From the NCBI RefSeq assembly GCF_024637875.1, contig NZ_CP102451.1, forward strand, positions 1,119,001-1,183,000: a DNA stretch of 64,000 bases. The letters run 5' to 3'. Shown here in pieces: positions 9,113-18,848 of this stretch (positions within the stretch are counted from its first letter, which is position 1; each line of letters starts with the position of its first letter). Source of the stretch: Vagococcus luciliae. GTDB lineage: Bacteria; Bacillota; Bacilli; Lactobacillales; Vagococcaceae. The notes below the pieces were generated by a model, which was not told the origin of the DNA, ran no database searches, and was given only the letters and a program-made list of their open reading frames with translations. Position numbers and translations under genes: made by a program.

Positions 9113-9539
9113 AGGCAAATCCTCCTTTATCAAATGATACTGCCAAAAAGGTTTGACCTGTTTTGACCTATTTTTATTATATAAGTTTTAATTGTAAGAA
9201 GCAAAAATTATGCTTAACTTTTTTAGATAAAAAATGAAAAAATCGTGATGTTTATTTTTATAAAAAACGTTTTTTAATAAAAAAGTTTAAAATAAAGAGT
9301 AAGTGGAAAAAATAGTGTCTACATCAAATTATTTCTCAAATAAACTTGCAGTATTTTCTGAAATAGAGATGAAAAGTTTATAAAAGGTTTTTAAAGTTCT
9401 TTATGGAACATGGGAAAAAAGTTGTAAGTAATAGAAAAACATGGTATTCTTTATCATTGAAAGGGTTATTTTTTTGAGTTATTATTTAATTAAATAATCC
9501 ATCATAAAAATTTTTCACATGACAAAGGAGAAGATAATT
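9113..9539. other. Divergent intergenic region clpE / ptsH
   Basis: About 430 bp without a gene. The left part holds the clpE promoter and CtsR box. The right part holds a candidate ptsH promoter, TTGTAA (9422-9427), 17-nt spacer, TATTCT (9445-9450), and a leader of about 80 nt with the palindrome TTATTTAATTAAATAA. The middle (9200-9420) is very AT-rich with no feature I can name. Confidence 0.6.
9153..9169 (-). promoter_or_regulatory. CtsR operator in front of clpE
   Basis: TTTGACCTGTTTTGACC is the reverse complement of the CtsR direct heptad repeat (GGTCAAA-N3-GGTCAAA). It lies about 40 bp upstream of the clpE start, near a TATAAT-like -10 element on the minus strand. CtsR represses clp genes until heat or thiol stress. 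Confidence 0.92.
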
Positions 9540-9806
9540 ATGGAAAAAAAAGAATTTCACGTAGTAGCAGATACAGGTATTCACGCTAGACCAGCAACTT
9601 TATTGGTACAAACAGCTAGTAAATTTAGTTCAGATGTAAATTTAGAATACAAAGGTAAATCTGTAAACTTAAAATCAATCATGGGTGTTATGTCATTAGG
9701 TGTTGGACAAGGTGCTGATGTGACAATTACAGCTGAAGGTGCTGATGAAGCAGACGCAATCGCAGCCATTGAAGAAACAATGAAAAAAGAAGGGTTATCT
9801 GAATAA
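9540..9806 (+). CDS. ptsH: Phosphocarrier protein HPr
   Basis: 88 aa general PTS carrier. His15 lies in [12 protein letters not shown] and the regulatory Ser46 in [10 protein letters not shown], both at canonical positions when counted from ATG 9540. That start has AAAGGAG nine bases upstream; the frame extends to 9519 without support. HPr passes phosphate from enzyme I to sugar-specific EIIA, and as HPr-Ser46-P is the CcpA cofactor for carbon catabolite control. The stop overlaps the ptsI start by one base (TAATG). Confidence 0.97.
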   Translation: MEKKEFHVVADTGIHARPATLLVQTASKFSSDVNLEYKGKSVNLKSIMGVMSLGVGQGADVTITAEGADEADAIAAIEETMKKEGLSE

Positions 9807-11527
9807 TGACAAAACAATTGAAAGGTATTGCCGTTAGTGATGGCATTGCAGTTGCTAAAGCATATCTTTTAGTTGAACCGGATTTATCATTTGAAAAACG
9901 TTCAGTTGAAAACGTCGAAGCCGAAGCAGCGCGTCTTTCAGATGCTCTTAGTCAATCAACTAAAGATTTGCAAGCAATTAGAGACAAAGCGGTAAAAAGT
10001 TTAGGTGAAGAGGAAGCACAAGTTTTTGATGCACATTTAATGGTTTTATCTGACCCTGAATTGATCAGTGCAATTGAAGGAAATATCAAAGATAACAAAG
10101 TTAATGCAGAATCTGCATTAAAAGATGTAACGGATATGTTTATCGGTATGTTTGAGGCTATGGAAGATAACCCTTACATGAAAGAAAGAGCTGCTGATAT
10201 TCGTGACGTAACAAAACGTATTATGAGTCATTTACTAGGTGTCAAATTACCTGATTTATCAATGATTGATGAAGAAGTTATTATTGTTGCTGAAGACTTA
10301 ACACCAAGTGACACTGCTCAATTAGATCGTCATTTTGTTCGTGCGTTTGTTACAAATATTGGGGGGCGTACATCTCATTCCGCTATCATGGCACGTTCTT
10401 TAGAGATTCCTGCTGTTGTAGGTACAAAAGAAATTACTGAGTATGTTGTTGAAGGTGATATCTTAGCTGTTGATGGTAGTGAAGGTGATGTTATTGTCAA
10501 CCCTACTGATGAACAAGTTGCTGATTTTAAAGCAAAAGAAAAAGCATTTAATGAATTAAAAGCTGAATGGGATAAATTGAAACATGCTAAAACAGTAACT
10601 GCTGATGGCAAACACTTTGAATTAGCTGGAAACATTGGAACACCTAAAGATTTAGATGGTGTGTTAGGTCATGGTGGAGAAGCAGTTGGGTTATACCGTA
10701 CTGAATTCTTGTACATGGATTCTCCTGATTTTCCGACTGAAGATGAGCAATTTGAAGCCTATAAAGCTGTTTTAGAAGGTATGGAAGGTAAACCGGTCGT
10801 GGTTCGTACGATGGATATTGGTGGGGATAAAGAACTACCTTACTTAAAATTCCCAGAAGAAATGAACCCATTCTTAGGTTACCGTGCTATTCGTATTTGT
10901 TTAGCAGAAGACCAAATGTTCCGTACTCAATTACGTGCATTGTTACGTGCATCTGTTTATGGAAATCTACGTATTATGTTCCCAATGATTGCTACTTTAG
11001 CGGAATTTAGAGAAGCTAAAGCTTTATTGGAAGAAGAAAAAGCTAAATTAGTTGCTGAAGGTGTGGACGTTTCTGATGATATCCAAGTAGGTATTATGAT
11101 CGAAATTCCAGCCGCGGCGGTAATTGCTGACCGCTTCGCTAAAGAAGTTGATTTCTTTAGTATTGGAACAAATGATTTAATTCAATATACAATGGCAGCA
11201 GACCGTATGAACGAACGTGTTTCTTACTTATATCAACCTTATAATCCTGCAATTTTACGTTTAATTAAAAACGTTATTGATTCAGCTCATGCTGAAGGAA
11301 AATGGGCTGGTATGTGTGGGGAAATGGCTGGCGATCAAACCGCTGTGCCATTACTAGTTGGTTTAGGATTAGATGAGTTTTCTATGAGTGCAACAAGTAT
11401 TTTACGTACTCGTAGCTTAATGAGTCGTCTTGATTCTAAAAAAATGGCTGAATTAGCTGCAAAAGCAATTACCGATTGTGATACAGCTGATGAAGTTGTT
11501 GCTTTAGTTGAAGAATATACTAAATAA
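9806..11527 (+). CDS. ptsI: PTS enzyme I (PEP-protein phosphotransferase)
   Basis: 573 aa, the normal length. It autophosphorylates from PEP and phosphorylates HPr. The phospho-histidine is H191 in [13 protein letters not shown]; the PEP-binding barrel shows [20 protein letters not shown] and the C-terminal signature GMCGEMAGD. It is translationally coupled to ptsH. Codon choice is more biased than in neighbours, as expected of a highly expressed gene. A strong terminator follows. Confidence 0.97.
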   Translation: MTKQLKGIAVSDGIAVAKAYLLVEPDLSFEKRSVENVEAEAARLSDALSQSTKDLQAIRDKAVKSLGEEEAQVFDAHLMVLSDPELISAIEGNIKDNKVNAESALKDVTDMFIGMFEAMEDNPYMKERAADIRDVTKRIMSHLLGVKLPDLSMIDEEVIIVAEDLTPSDTAQLDRHFVRAFVTNIGGRTSHSAIMARSLEIPAVVGTKEITEYVVEGDILAVDGSEGDVIVNPTDEQVADFKAKEKAFNELKAEWDKLKHAKTVTADGKHFELAGNIGTPKDLDGVLGHGGEAVGLYRTEFLYMDSPDFPTEDEQFEAYKAVLEGMEGKPVVVRTMDIGGDKELPYLKFPEEMNPFLGYRAIRICLAEDQMFRTQLRALLRASVYGNLRIMFPMIATLAEFREAKALLEEEKAKLVAEGVDVSDDIQVGIMIEIPAAAVIADRFAKEVDFFSIGTNDLIQYTMAADRMNERVSYLYQPYNPAILRLIKNVIDSAHAEGKWAGMCGEMAGDQTAVPLLVGLGLDEFSMSATSILRTRSLMSRLDSKKMAELAAKAITDCDTADEVVALVEEYTK

Positions 11528-11541
11528 TTAATATTAAAAAT

Positions 11542-11584
11542 CATAATTTACTGTTTTTATACAGTAAATTATGGTTTTTTTTTA
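11542..11584 (+). terminator. Terminator of ptsHI
   Basis: Perfect 12-bp stem CATAATTTACTG / CAGTAAATTATG, 8-nt loop, then a run of Ts. Confidence 0.9.
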
Positions 11585-11699
11585 TTGTAACGTGTTAAGA
11601 TATATACTAGTGTATACATTTCGTATTAAAAATGCGACTGTAGTATGATGTATTGTGAAATGGATTTACGTATTATAGTAGATATTAGGAGTGGATTTT

Positions 11700-12728
11700 T
11701 TGTTAAGGATAAATATGTTTTCATCAGCTGATAAAGTGAAAGGCCAAGGGGTTGGAAGTGCCTATATAGAATTAATTAATATGCTCAATAAACATTTTTC
11801 AACTGAATTTGATATTTCAATTAATAAATTTAAGCAATCAGATATTTCACATTATCATACTGTGGACCCACAGTTTTTTATTTCGACTTTTTTTAAAAAG
11901 AAAAGAGGAACAACGATAGGATATGTTCACTTTTTACCTGAAACGCTTGAGGGGAGTTTGACACTTTTTTCACCATTTAAAAAAGTATTTGATTGGTACC
12001 TTATACGTTTTTATGGGAGAATGGATCAATTAGTAGTTGTTAATCCAACCTTTATTCCAAAGTTAGTGGATGCAGGATTAAAAGAAAAGAGAATTACTTA
12101 TATTCCAAACTTTGTATCAAATAAAAAGTTTTACGAAGCGACTATAGATGAAAAAAATAATTGGCGAAAAAATTACCATATTTCAGAAGAAAAACTGGTT
12201 ATTTTAGGAACTGGACAAATTCAACAGCGAAAAGGAATTGATGATTTTGTTCAGTTAGCTATTGATAATCCAGACGTTCAATTTATTTGGGCGGGAGGAT
12301 TTTCATTTGGAAAAATGACAGATGGATATGAACGTTATAAAAAAATATATGACAATCCACCTAAAAATTTATTATTTACTGGAATTGTAGACAGAGAAGA
12401 AATTATGAAATTGTATAACTTAGCGGATGTATTTTTATTACCATCATATAATGAACTATTTCCAATGAGTATTTTAGAAGCATTTAATTGTGGTACACCT
12501 GTTATGTTAAGAGATTTAGATTTATATCATGCCATTATTGATGAACAGTATATATCAACGACAAATATTTCTGACATGAATGAAGCAATTAAAAAAATCA
12601 AAGATAATCCTGAAATATTAGAAGAATATAAGGAGAAGTCGAAAAAATCAGCTTTGTATTATAGTGAAGAAAATGTTGCTAAAATTTGGTATGACTATTA
12701 TAAAAGAAGTGCTAAGGAGGAGAACTAA
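11700..12728 (+). CDS. bgsA: GT4 glycosyltransferase, glycolipid synthesis (BgsA-like)
   Basis: 342 aa cytoplasmic GT-B enzyme with no membrane segment. It starts at TTG 11700, seven bases after AGGAG, giving MLRINMFSSADKVKGQGVG; the in-frame GTG at 11691 overlaps the RBS. The C-terminal nucleotide-sugar domain shows GTGQIQQRKGIDDF and the E-x7-E type motif FLLPSYNELFPMSILEAFN. Gene order (this gene, then a GlcDAG synthase) matches E. faecalis bgsA-bgsB, so it probably adds the second glucose to monoglucosyl-diacylglycerol for the lipoteichoic-acid anchor. The symbol rests on order and length, not on a search. Confidence 0.75.
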   Translation: MLRINMFSSADKVKGQGVGSAYIELINMLNKHFSTEFDISINKFKQSDISHYHTVDPQFFISTFFKKKRGTTIGYVHFLPETLEGSLTLFSPFKKVFDWYLIRFYGRMDQLVVVNPTFIPKLVDAGLKEKRITYIPNFVSNKKFYEATIDEKNNWRKNYHISEEKLVILGTGQIQQRKGIDDFVQLAIDNPDVQFIWAGGFSFGKMTDGYERYKKIYDNPPKNLLFTGIVDREEIMKLYNLADVFLLPSYNELFPMSILEAFNCGTPVMLRDLDLYHAIIDEQYISTTNISDMNEAIKKIKDNPEILEEYKEKSKKSALYYSEENVAKIWYDYYKRSAKEEN

Positions 12729-13934
12729 GTGAAAATAGGTTTTTTTACAGATACATATTTCCCTCAAGTTAGTGGTGTATCAACATCTATTAAAACGCTG
12801 AAGCAAGAACTTGAAAAATTGGGGCATGACGTGTATATTTTCACCACAACAGATCCTGATGCAAAAGAAGTAGAGCCACGCATTATACGTATGCCTAGTA
12901 TTCCGTTTATTTCTTTTAAAGATAGACGCGTCGTTATTAGGGGAATGTTGTATGCTTATCATGTTGCAAAAGAAATAGATTTAGATATTGTTCATACACA
13001 TACAGAATTTGGTGTAGGTATTTTAGGGAAACAAACAGCAAAAGCGCTAGATATTCCAGTCGTTCATACTTATCACACTATGTATGAAGATTATCTCCAT
13101 TACATTGCTAAGGGAAAAGTGTTAAAGCCAGTTCATGTTAAGCAATTATCTAAATTATACACTAATCATATGTCTGGTATTATTTGCCCAAGTCAAAGAG
13201 TTGTTAATAAATTAAAAGAGTATGGGATTGAGCGACCAATGTCTGTTATTCCTACAGGAATTGATGTATCGCAATTTAAACCTGCTGAAGAAAAGCTTAT
13301 TGAGAGTATACGAGAGACTTATAAAATTGATAATGATGCATGTCTATTATTATCTGTGAGTCGGATATCTTACGAAAAGAATATTCAAACTTTGCTTAAA
13401 GGTATGCCTAAAGTAGTGAAAGAAATTCCAAATGTTAAATTATTGATAGTTGGGGATGGTCCGTTTAAGACTAAATTAGAAAAACAGGTAGATGAATTAG
13501 GATTGTTGGAACAAGTGATTTTTACTGGTGAAATACCTAATAAAGACATAGCTCCTTTTTATCAAGCAGCAGACTATTTTGTTAGTGCATCGGATTCTGA
13601 AACACAAGGATTAACTTATACAGAAGCAATGGCGGCAAAAACAAAGGTTGTTGCAAAAGGAAATGATTATTTGGATAACTTATTTGATGATGAAAGTTTA
13701 GGTGTAACATATGCTGAAAATGAAGATTTTTCACAGACGTTAATAGATTATATTAAAAAGGATGTTTCAACAAAACAATCTATTTTAGAAAATAAATTAT
13801 ATGATATCTCAAGTGAAGCATTTGGTAAACGAGTAGAAGAATTTTATCAAAAAGCTCTTGTATATTTTGAAGAAAATCATCAGGAGTATGAAGATGATAG
13901 CAATTTATACTCATTAAAGTTATTTAAAAAGTAG
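12729..13934 (+). CDS. bgsB: 1,2-diacylglycerol 3-glucosyltransferase (BgsB-like)
   Basis: 401 aa GT4 enzyme. The N-terminus MKIGFFTDTYFPQVSGVSTS is the signature of Gram-positive glucosyl-diacylglycerol synthases; the lipid-acceptor region shows VVHTYHTMYEDYLHYIAKGK, and the donor domain SRISYEKNIQTLL and SDSETQGLTYTEAMA (E-x7-E). It makes the first glycolipid from diacylglycerol and UDP-glucose at the inner membrane face. The GTG start at 12729 abuts the stop of the upstream gene, so the two are co-translated. Confidence 0.82.
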   Translation: MKIGFFTDTYFPQVSGVSTSIKTLKQELEKLGHDVYIFTTTDPDAKEVEPRIIRMPSIPFISFKDRRVVIRGMLYAYHVAKEIDLDIVHTHTEFGVGILGKQTAKALDIPVVHTYHTMYEDYLHYIAKGKVLKPVHVKQLSKLYTNHMSGIICPSQRVVNKLKEYGIERPMSVIPTGIDVSQFKPAEEKLIESIRETYKIDNDACLLLSVSRISYEKNIQTLLKGMPKVVKEIPNVKLLIVGDGPFKTKLEKQVDELGLLEQVIFTGEIPNKDIAPFYQAADYFVSASDSETQGLTYTEAMAAKTKVVAKGNDYLDNLFDDESLGVTYAENEDFSQTLIDYIKKDVSTKQSILENKLYDISSEAFGKRVEEFYQKALVYFEENHQEYEDDSNLYSLKLFKK

Positions 13935-13952
13935 TGCGTTAGGAGGAACTCT

Positions 13953-14963
13953 ATGACCAAAAAAAACAAATGGTATCTACTTTTAGCTGTTTTATTAGGG
14001 TTGATGGTGATTGGTACTGAAATGAAAAAGGTCAGTTTGCAAGATATGGCTACGGAGTTTTCCACAATAAATTGGTGGTGGATAGCTGCAGCAGTTGCTT
14101 GTATCTTAATATATTGGGGAATTGAAGCAAAAATTGTTCAAGTGCTGCTAAAGCGAAGTAATCCCACCTTTAGATTTACATCAAGCTATCGAATACCGTT
14201 GATTGAACACTTATTTAATGCTATCACACCATTTTCAACGGGTGGGCAACCAGCGCAAATTATTGCATTATCTAAGTCAGGTGTTGACACTGGAGTAGCA
14301 ACATCTGTAAGTTTGATGAAATTTGTTGTGTATCAAGTGTGGATTGTGATTAATTTTTTAATTTGTTTGGTAGGTGGGTATGGTTATTTATCAAATAATT
14401 TATCTAAATTAAAACTATTAATACTGCTCAGTTTTATTATTCACTTTGTGATTGTTATTGCTTTATTGATGATAATGTATTGGTATAGTTTTACAAGAAA
14501 GTTAGTGAATATTGTATTTAGGGGAATTTATTTATTTAAGAAAGGTGAAAAAGTTGATCAGTTATACCAACGAACGATTGAAAAAATGGATACTTTTTAT
14601 GAAGAAAGTAAATATATGAGAGATCAGCCCATTTTAATGATTAAAGTAAGTGCATTAACTGTTCTTCAATTGGTAGCTTATTATATTATTCCTTATTTTG
14701 TTTTACACGGGCTAGGTATTCATAATATCAGTATTTTTCATATTGTTGTTTTACATGCGTTTATAACAATGATTATTTCACTATTTCCTATTCCTGGTGG
14801 AACTGGTGGTGCAGAGTACAGTTTTAGTTTATTATTTGGAACGTTTACTTTATCACAAAGTAAATTAGTTTTAGCTATTTTTTTATGGCGCGGGGTGACC
14901 TATTATTTAGGTATTATCTTAGGTCTTGTTGCATTGACTTTTCATCAAAAAAGAACTCAATAA
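13953..14963 (+). CDS. Lysylphosphatidylglycerol synthase TM-region/flippase-like membrane protein
   Basis: 336 aa with about eight hydrophobic segments. Motifs GTEMKKVSLQDM, ITPFSTGGQPAQIIAL and SLFPIPGGTGGAEYSFSLL are diagnostic of the YbhN/AglD/MprF-N integral membrane family. RBS TTAGGAGG. It is the third gene of the glycolipid operon, 18 nt after bgsB, so movement or modification of glycolipid across the membrane is a reasonable guess, but no direct evidence is in the sequence. A terminator follows directly. Confidence 0.8.
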   Translation: MTKKNKWYLLLAVLLGLMVIGTEMKKVSLQDMATEFSTINWWWIAAAVACILIYWGIEAKIVQVLLKRSNPTFRFTSSYRIPLIEHLFNAITPFSTGGQPAQIIALSKSGVDTGVATSVSLMKFVVYQVWIVINFLICLVGGYGYLSNNLSKLKLLILLSFIIHFVIVIALLMIMYWYSFTRKLVNIVFRGIYLFKKGEKVDQLYQRTIEKMDTFYEESKYMRDQPILMIKVSALTVLQLVAYYIIPYFVLHGLGIHNISIFHIVVLHAFITMIISLFPIPGGTGGAEYSFSLLFGTFTLSQSKLVLAIFLWRGVTYYLGIILGLVALTFHQKRTQ

Positions 14964-14970
14964 TATTAAG

Positions 14971-15002
14971 ACATTTAAGTTTCTGACTTAAATGTTTTTT
15001 TA
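14971..15002 (+). terminator. Terminator of the glycolipid operon
   Basis: ACATTTAAGT / ACTTAAATGT, 5-nt loop, then seven Ts. Confidence 0.85.
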
Positions 15003-15093
15003 TTTAGACATACATGGAAGTGCTATGACTTTATTTAATTGTTTCCTTTTCCTATAATAAGAGTATCAAAATTATTTATATGAGGTGAATGGC

Positions 15094-15960
15094 ATGGAAA
15101 AAATAGGATTTATTGGAACAGGTGTGATGGGTGCATCAATAGTTAAACATTTATTAACATCTGGTTATACAGTAAATGTGTATAATCGTACGAAATCTAA
15201 GACAGATGAATTAGTCAAAGAAGGAGCTATTTGGCAAGATACACCAAAAGATGTGACTAATAAAAGTGATATTATTTTTTCAATGGTTGGTTATCCAAAA
15301 GATGTTGAAGAAATATATTATGGAAAAAATGGTATATTTTCTGCAGATATAATAGGAAAAATACTAATTGATATGACAACAAGTACGCCATCTTTAGCAC
15401 AAAAAATTTCACAAACAGCTAGAGAAAAAGGAGCATATAGTTTCGATGCTCCAGTATCTGGTGGTGATTTAGGAGCTAAAAATGGTACGTTAACTACAAT
15501 GGTAGGTGGGGATGATGCCATTTTCGATAAAGTGAAACCAATTTTAAATGTGTTTAGTAGTAAAGTGAATTTACAAGGAAAAGCTGGTAGTGGGCAACAT
15601 ACTAAGATGGCTAATCAAATCATGATTGCAGGCACTATGACAGGAATGACTGAGTTACTTGTTTATGCTAAATCAGCAGATTTAGACTTAGAAAAAGTTA
15701 TTGATACAGTCGGTGGAGGAAGTGCAGCAAATTGGTCACTCACCAATTATGCTCCAAGAATTTTGAAAGAGGATTTTACGCCTGGCTTTTTTGTTAAACA
15801 TTTTTTAAAGGATTTAAACATTGCATTAGAAGAAGCTGAGAAAATGTCCATTGACTTACCCGCAACTAAAGAAGCAAGAAATCTTTACCAAGCATTAGTA
15901 GACAAAGGGTTTGAGGATGATGGAACGCAAGCTTTGATTAAACTTTGGTGGGATATTTAA
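15094..15960 (+). CDS. NAD(P)-dependent beta-hydroxyacid dehydrogenase family oxidoreductase
   Basis: 288 aa. Rossmann motif IGFIGTGVMGASIVKHLL at the N-terminus; substrate signature DAPVSGGDLGAKNGTLTTMV; catalytic lysine in GQHTKMANQIMIAG (about residue 172). This is the 3-hydroxyisobutyrate / tartronate semialdehyde reductase superfamily; the exact substrate cannot be read from sequence. Start ATG 15094 is preferred over the GTG nine bases upstream because AGGTG precedes it properly. It is monocistronic, although ykuJ follows on the same strand after 89 nt. Confidence 0.85.
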   Translation: MEKIGFIGTGVMGASIVKHLLTSGYTVNVYNRTKSKTDELVKEGAIWQDTPKDVTNKSDIIFSMVGYPKDVEEIYYGKNGIFSADIIGKILIDMTTSTPSLAQKISQTAREKGAYSFDAPVSGGDLGAKNGTLTTMVGGDDAIFDKVKPILNVFSSKVNLQGKAGSGQHTKMANQIMIAGTMTGMTELLVYAKSADLDLEKVIDTVGGGSAANWSLTNYAPRILKEDFTPGFFVKHFLKDLNIALEEAEKMSIDLPATKEARNLYQALVDKGFEDDGTQALIKLWWDI

Positions 15961-16049
15961 AAAAGTTAAAAAAAGACACAGTTTTTCAATGCATGTTAGG
16001 AGTGTTTCTGTTACAATATAACAGAAGAAATGCGAAGGAGGCTAGCTCT

Positions 16050-16283
16050 ATGAAAAGTTCACAGTTAGCAGCAATTATTAAACGATTAAATGCAATGGTG
16101 GAATCTAGCGACAATGAAGTACAAGTTCGTCGATTTGAAAGAGAAGGACAAGAGCGATGCATCGTGACGTTTGATGGGAACAATGAGATGTTTGAATTAA
16201 CTGAAACAGGTTCTCAAGAAGTCTATCAATTTGATGACATTGATTTAGTCACTCTAGAGATTTTTGAATTATTACAAGACTAA
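16050..16283 (+). CDS. ykuJ: YkuJ family protein
   Basis: 77 aa small cytoplasmic protein. The pattern ...FELTETGSQEVYQFDDIDLVTLEIFELLQD matches B. subtilis YkuJ, a structured protein of unknown function. The ATG at 16050 has a strong AAGGAGG upstream; the frame opens further upstream but overlaps the dehydrogenase end without an RBS. A weak terminator hairpin follows. Confidence 0.82.
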   Translation: MKSSQLAAIIKRLNAMVESSDNEVQVRRFEREGQERCIVTFDGNNEMFELTETGSQEVYQFDDIDLVTLEIFELLQD

Positions 16284-16287
16284 CGAT

Positions 16288-16323
16288 TAAAAAGTGCGCA
16301 CTGATGTGTGACGCTTTTTTTTT
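16288..16323 (+). terminator. Probable terminator after ykuJ
   Basis: Imperfect hairpin GTGCGCAC / GTGTGACGC with one bulge, followed by a long T-run. Confidence 0.55.
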
Positions 16324-16367
16324 ATAGTGTCAACAGAATGATAAGAATATGTGATGGAGGAAAGATG

Positions 16368-17309
16368 ATGGGAGAGATGATAGAATTTCCAGCTAATGAA
16401 AATAGATCGCTTTATTTAGGAAAAAAGAGTAGTGAACAGGGTGATTATTTAAAAGCAATACAGTATTTTAACGATAGTTATGAAACTAGTCAGTCTTTAG
16501 AAGTGAATTATTTGTTAGTTAAAGCATTAATCGATGTTGGTCGGTTAGAAGAAGCTTATATATATATGAAAGAATATGAAGATGATTATCAAGAACAGTC
16601 GGAATTACAGCCACTTTATTTTGATATTTTATTAAAAAGGAAGCAGTTTCTGATTCTAGAAAAATGGCTAATGAAGTTTGATAGAGCATCTCATTTAAGC
16701 GAGGAATTCAAACAGATATTGAATCAAACCCAAAAGTATTGGACGCTTGTTGATAAAACGGATTATACGAATAGATTATTAAGAATAAAGTCAATAGAAA
16801 AAGCTTCTTTTATGAAGCAAAGGGAATTATTGCAAGAAATGAATTATTTAACTAAGGTAGATTTTTTTAGGTTATCATCTGAACTATTTTTGATTAGTAA
16901 AAATATTTCACCACTTATACGTTCTCAAGTCATTGATGAATTGGTGCAATTAAAGTATGAAGGAACAGTCAGTATTTTAGATGTATTTGGTCAACTACAT
17001 CATCATGCTAAACTTAATGAAACGAATCGACTAATGCCTAGTGTCAAAAATAATTCTTTATATAAGGATTTGTCAGAATACATGGAAAATAATCAACCAA
17101 GTCAAGAGACTCTAGTTTTAAATATTGTTAAGACGCATTTAGGTATAATGTATCCTTATATTGATGATATAGTAACTGACATAAAAAGTTGGAATAAAGC
17201 CTATCTAACTTATTTTGGGTTTGATATAATTGAGAATCAGGAAGTTAAAAAAATCAACCAACAAATTCAATTACTCGATCATATCATGATGAATACGATG
17301 ACAAAATAG
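16368..17309 (+). CDS. TPR-repeat protein of unknown function
   Basis: About 313 aa. The N-terminal third carries degenerate tetratricopeptide repeats (LYLGKKSSEQGDYLKAIQYF, LEVNYLLVKALIDVGRLEEAY), the rest is helical with no catalytic motif. GGAGG lies 7 nt before ATG 16368; ATG 16365 is an alternative. No signal peptide. Comparable TPR genes sit just upstream of tig in other lactic acid bacteria, as I recall; a scaffold or regulatory role is only a guess. Confidence 0.65.
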   Translation: MGEMIEFPANENRSLYLGKKSSEQGDYLKAIQYFNDSYETSQSLEVNYLLVKALIDVGRLEEAYIYMKEYEDDYQEQSELQPLYFDILLKRKQFLILEKWLMKFDRASHLSEEFKQILNQTQKYWTLVDKTDYTNRLLRIKSIEKASFMKQRELLQEMNYLTKVDFFRLSSELFLISKNISPLIRSQVIDELVQLKYEGTVSILDVFGQLHHHAKLNETNRLMPSVKNNSLYKDLSEYMENNQPSQETLVLNIVKTHLGIMYPYIDDIVTDIKSWNKAYLTYFGFDIIENQEVKKINQQIQLLDHIMMNTMTK

Positions 17310-17417
17310 TGAGTTGTTAGTGAAAAATGTTTACAATTAAAAGTGTTTAGTGTAAGATTGTATGGTATGAAATAGTATAAAAACTATTAATGAATAGATA
17401 ACTTGGAGGTACATTAT

Positions 17418-18701
17418 ATGTCTACAAAATGGGAAAAAAAGGGAACAAACGATGGTGTTTTAACGTTTGAAGTTTCTACAGAACATATTGAAAAAGGGTT
17501 AAAAACTGCGTTTGATCGCGTGAAGAAAGATTTAAACGTGCCAGGATTCCGTAAAGGGAAAGTACCTCGCCAAATGTTTAACCAAATGTATGGTGAAGAA
17601 GCATTATATGAGGATGCTTTAAACGTTGTTTTACCTGAACTTTATGAAGCAGCAATTGAAGAAGCTGGAATTGAGCCAGTTGCTCAACCAAAAATCAATG
17701 TTGAATCAATGGAAAAAGGTCAGCCATGGGTTATCACAGCTGAAGTTGTTGTAAAACCTGAAGTTAAATTAGGAGATTATAAAAACTTAACAGTTCCTAA
17801 GCAAGACCGCTCAGTCACTGATGAAGAAGTTGAAGAAAATTTAGCTCAAAAACAACAATCTCAAGCTGAATTAGTGATTAAAGAATCAGCAGCTGAAAAT
17901 GGTGACACAGTTGTTATTGACTTTGAAGGTTTCAAAGATGATGTGGCCTTTGAAGGTGGAAAAGGTGAGAACTATTCATTAGAATTAGGTTCTAACTCAT
18001 TCATTCCAGGCTTTGAAGAACAACTAGTGGGAACTAAAGCTGGAGACGAAGTGGAAGTTAAAGTAACTTTCCCAGAAGAATACCAAGCAGAAGATTTAGC
18101 TGGTCAAGAAGCAGTTTTCAAAGTAACTGTTCATGAAGTAAAAGCAAAAGAATTACCTGAATTAGATGATGAATTTGCTAAAGATGTTGATGATGAAGTT
18201 GAAACATTAGCAGAATTAAAAGAAAAAATCAAAGCTGAATTAGTAGCTTCTAAAGAAGCAGCAGCTGAAGCTGCAATCGAGGAAGCAGCAATTTCTCAAG
18301 CAGTTGAAAATGCTGAAATCGTTGAATTACCAGAAGTAATGGTTCATGATGAAGTTCACCGTGGTATGAATGAATTCTTATCAAACATGCAAAACCAAGG
18401 TATTTCACCTGAATTATATTATCAAATCAGTGGAACAACTGAGGAAGACTTACATAAACAATTTGAAGGCGAAGCAGAATCACGTGTTAAAACTAACTTA
18501 GTGATTGAAGCAATTGTTGAAGCTGAAAACTTTGAAGTAACAGATGAAGACATTCAAGCTGAGATTGATGATTTAGCATCTCAATACAACATGGAAGCTT
18601 CAGCTGTAAGAAATGCTTTATCTGATGTTATGCTAACTCATGATATCAAAATGAAACGTGCAGTTGATGCTATCGTTAAAACAGTTAAAGAAGAAGCATA
18701 A
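17418..18701 (+). CDS. tig: Trigger factor, ribosome-associated chaperone and prolyl isomerase
   Basis: 427 aa. Ribosome-binding domain with the signature [11 protein letters not shown] near residue 45; FKBP-like PPIase domain around 150-245 ([27 protein letters not shown]); C-terminal helical chaperone arms to the end. Start ATG 17418 with TTGGAGG. A promoter TTTACA-N17-TAAGAT lies about 70 nt upstream. The clpX gene follows on the same strand, a common arrangement. Confidence 0.97.
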   Translation: MSTKWEKKGTNDGVLTFEVSTEHIEKGLKTAFDRVKKDLNVPGFRKGKVPRQMFNQMYGEEALYEDALNVVLPELYEAAIEEAGIEPVAQPKINVESMEKGQPWVITAEVVVKPEVKLGDYKNLTVPKQDRSVTDEEVEENLAQKQQSQAELVIKESAAENGDTVVIDFEGFKDDVAFEGGKGENYSLELGSNSFIPGFEEQLVGTKAGDEVEVKVTFPEEYQAEDLAGQEAVFKVTVHEVKAKELPELDDEFAKDVDDEVETLAELKEKIKAELVASKEAAAEAAIEEAAISQAVENAEIVELPEVMVHDEVHRGMNEFLSNMQNQGISPELYYQISGTTEEDLHKQFEGEAESRVKTNLVIEAIVEAENFEVTDEDIQAEIDDLASQYNMEASAVRNALSDVMLTHDIKMKRAVDAIVKTVKEEA

Positions 18702-18707
18702 GAAAGA

Positions 18708-18742
18708 CTAGAAAGACAAGGTAATATAGCCTTGTCTTTTGT
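18708..18742 (+). terminator. Terminator of tig
   Basis: Stem AAAGACAAGG / CCTTGTCTTT with T-rich tail. Confidence 0.8.
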
Positions 18743-18848
18743 TTTCTTTTTTAATGCATTGTCTAGTATAGTATGTTATTATAAACGAGATGATTAGACT
18801 TTTGGTGAATTAGGCCGTATAGGTCTTTTTTCAATTAGGAGGGAAAAC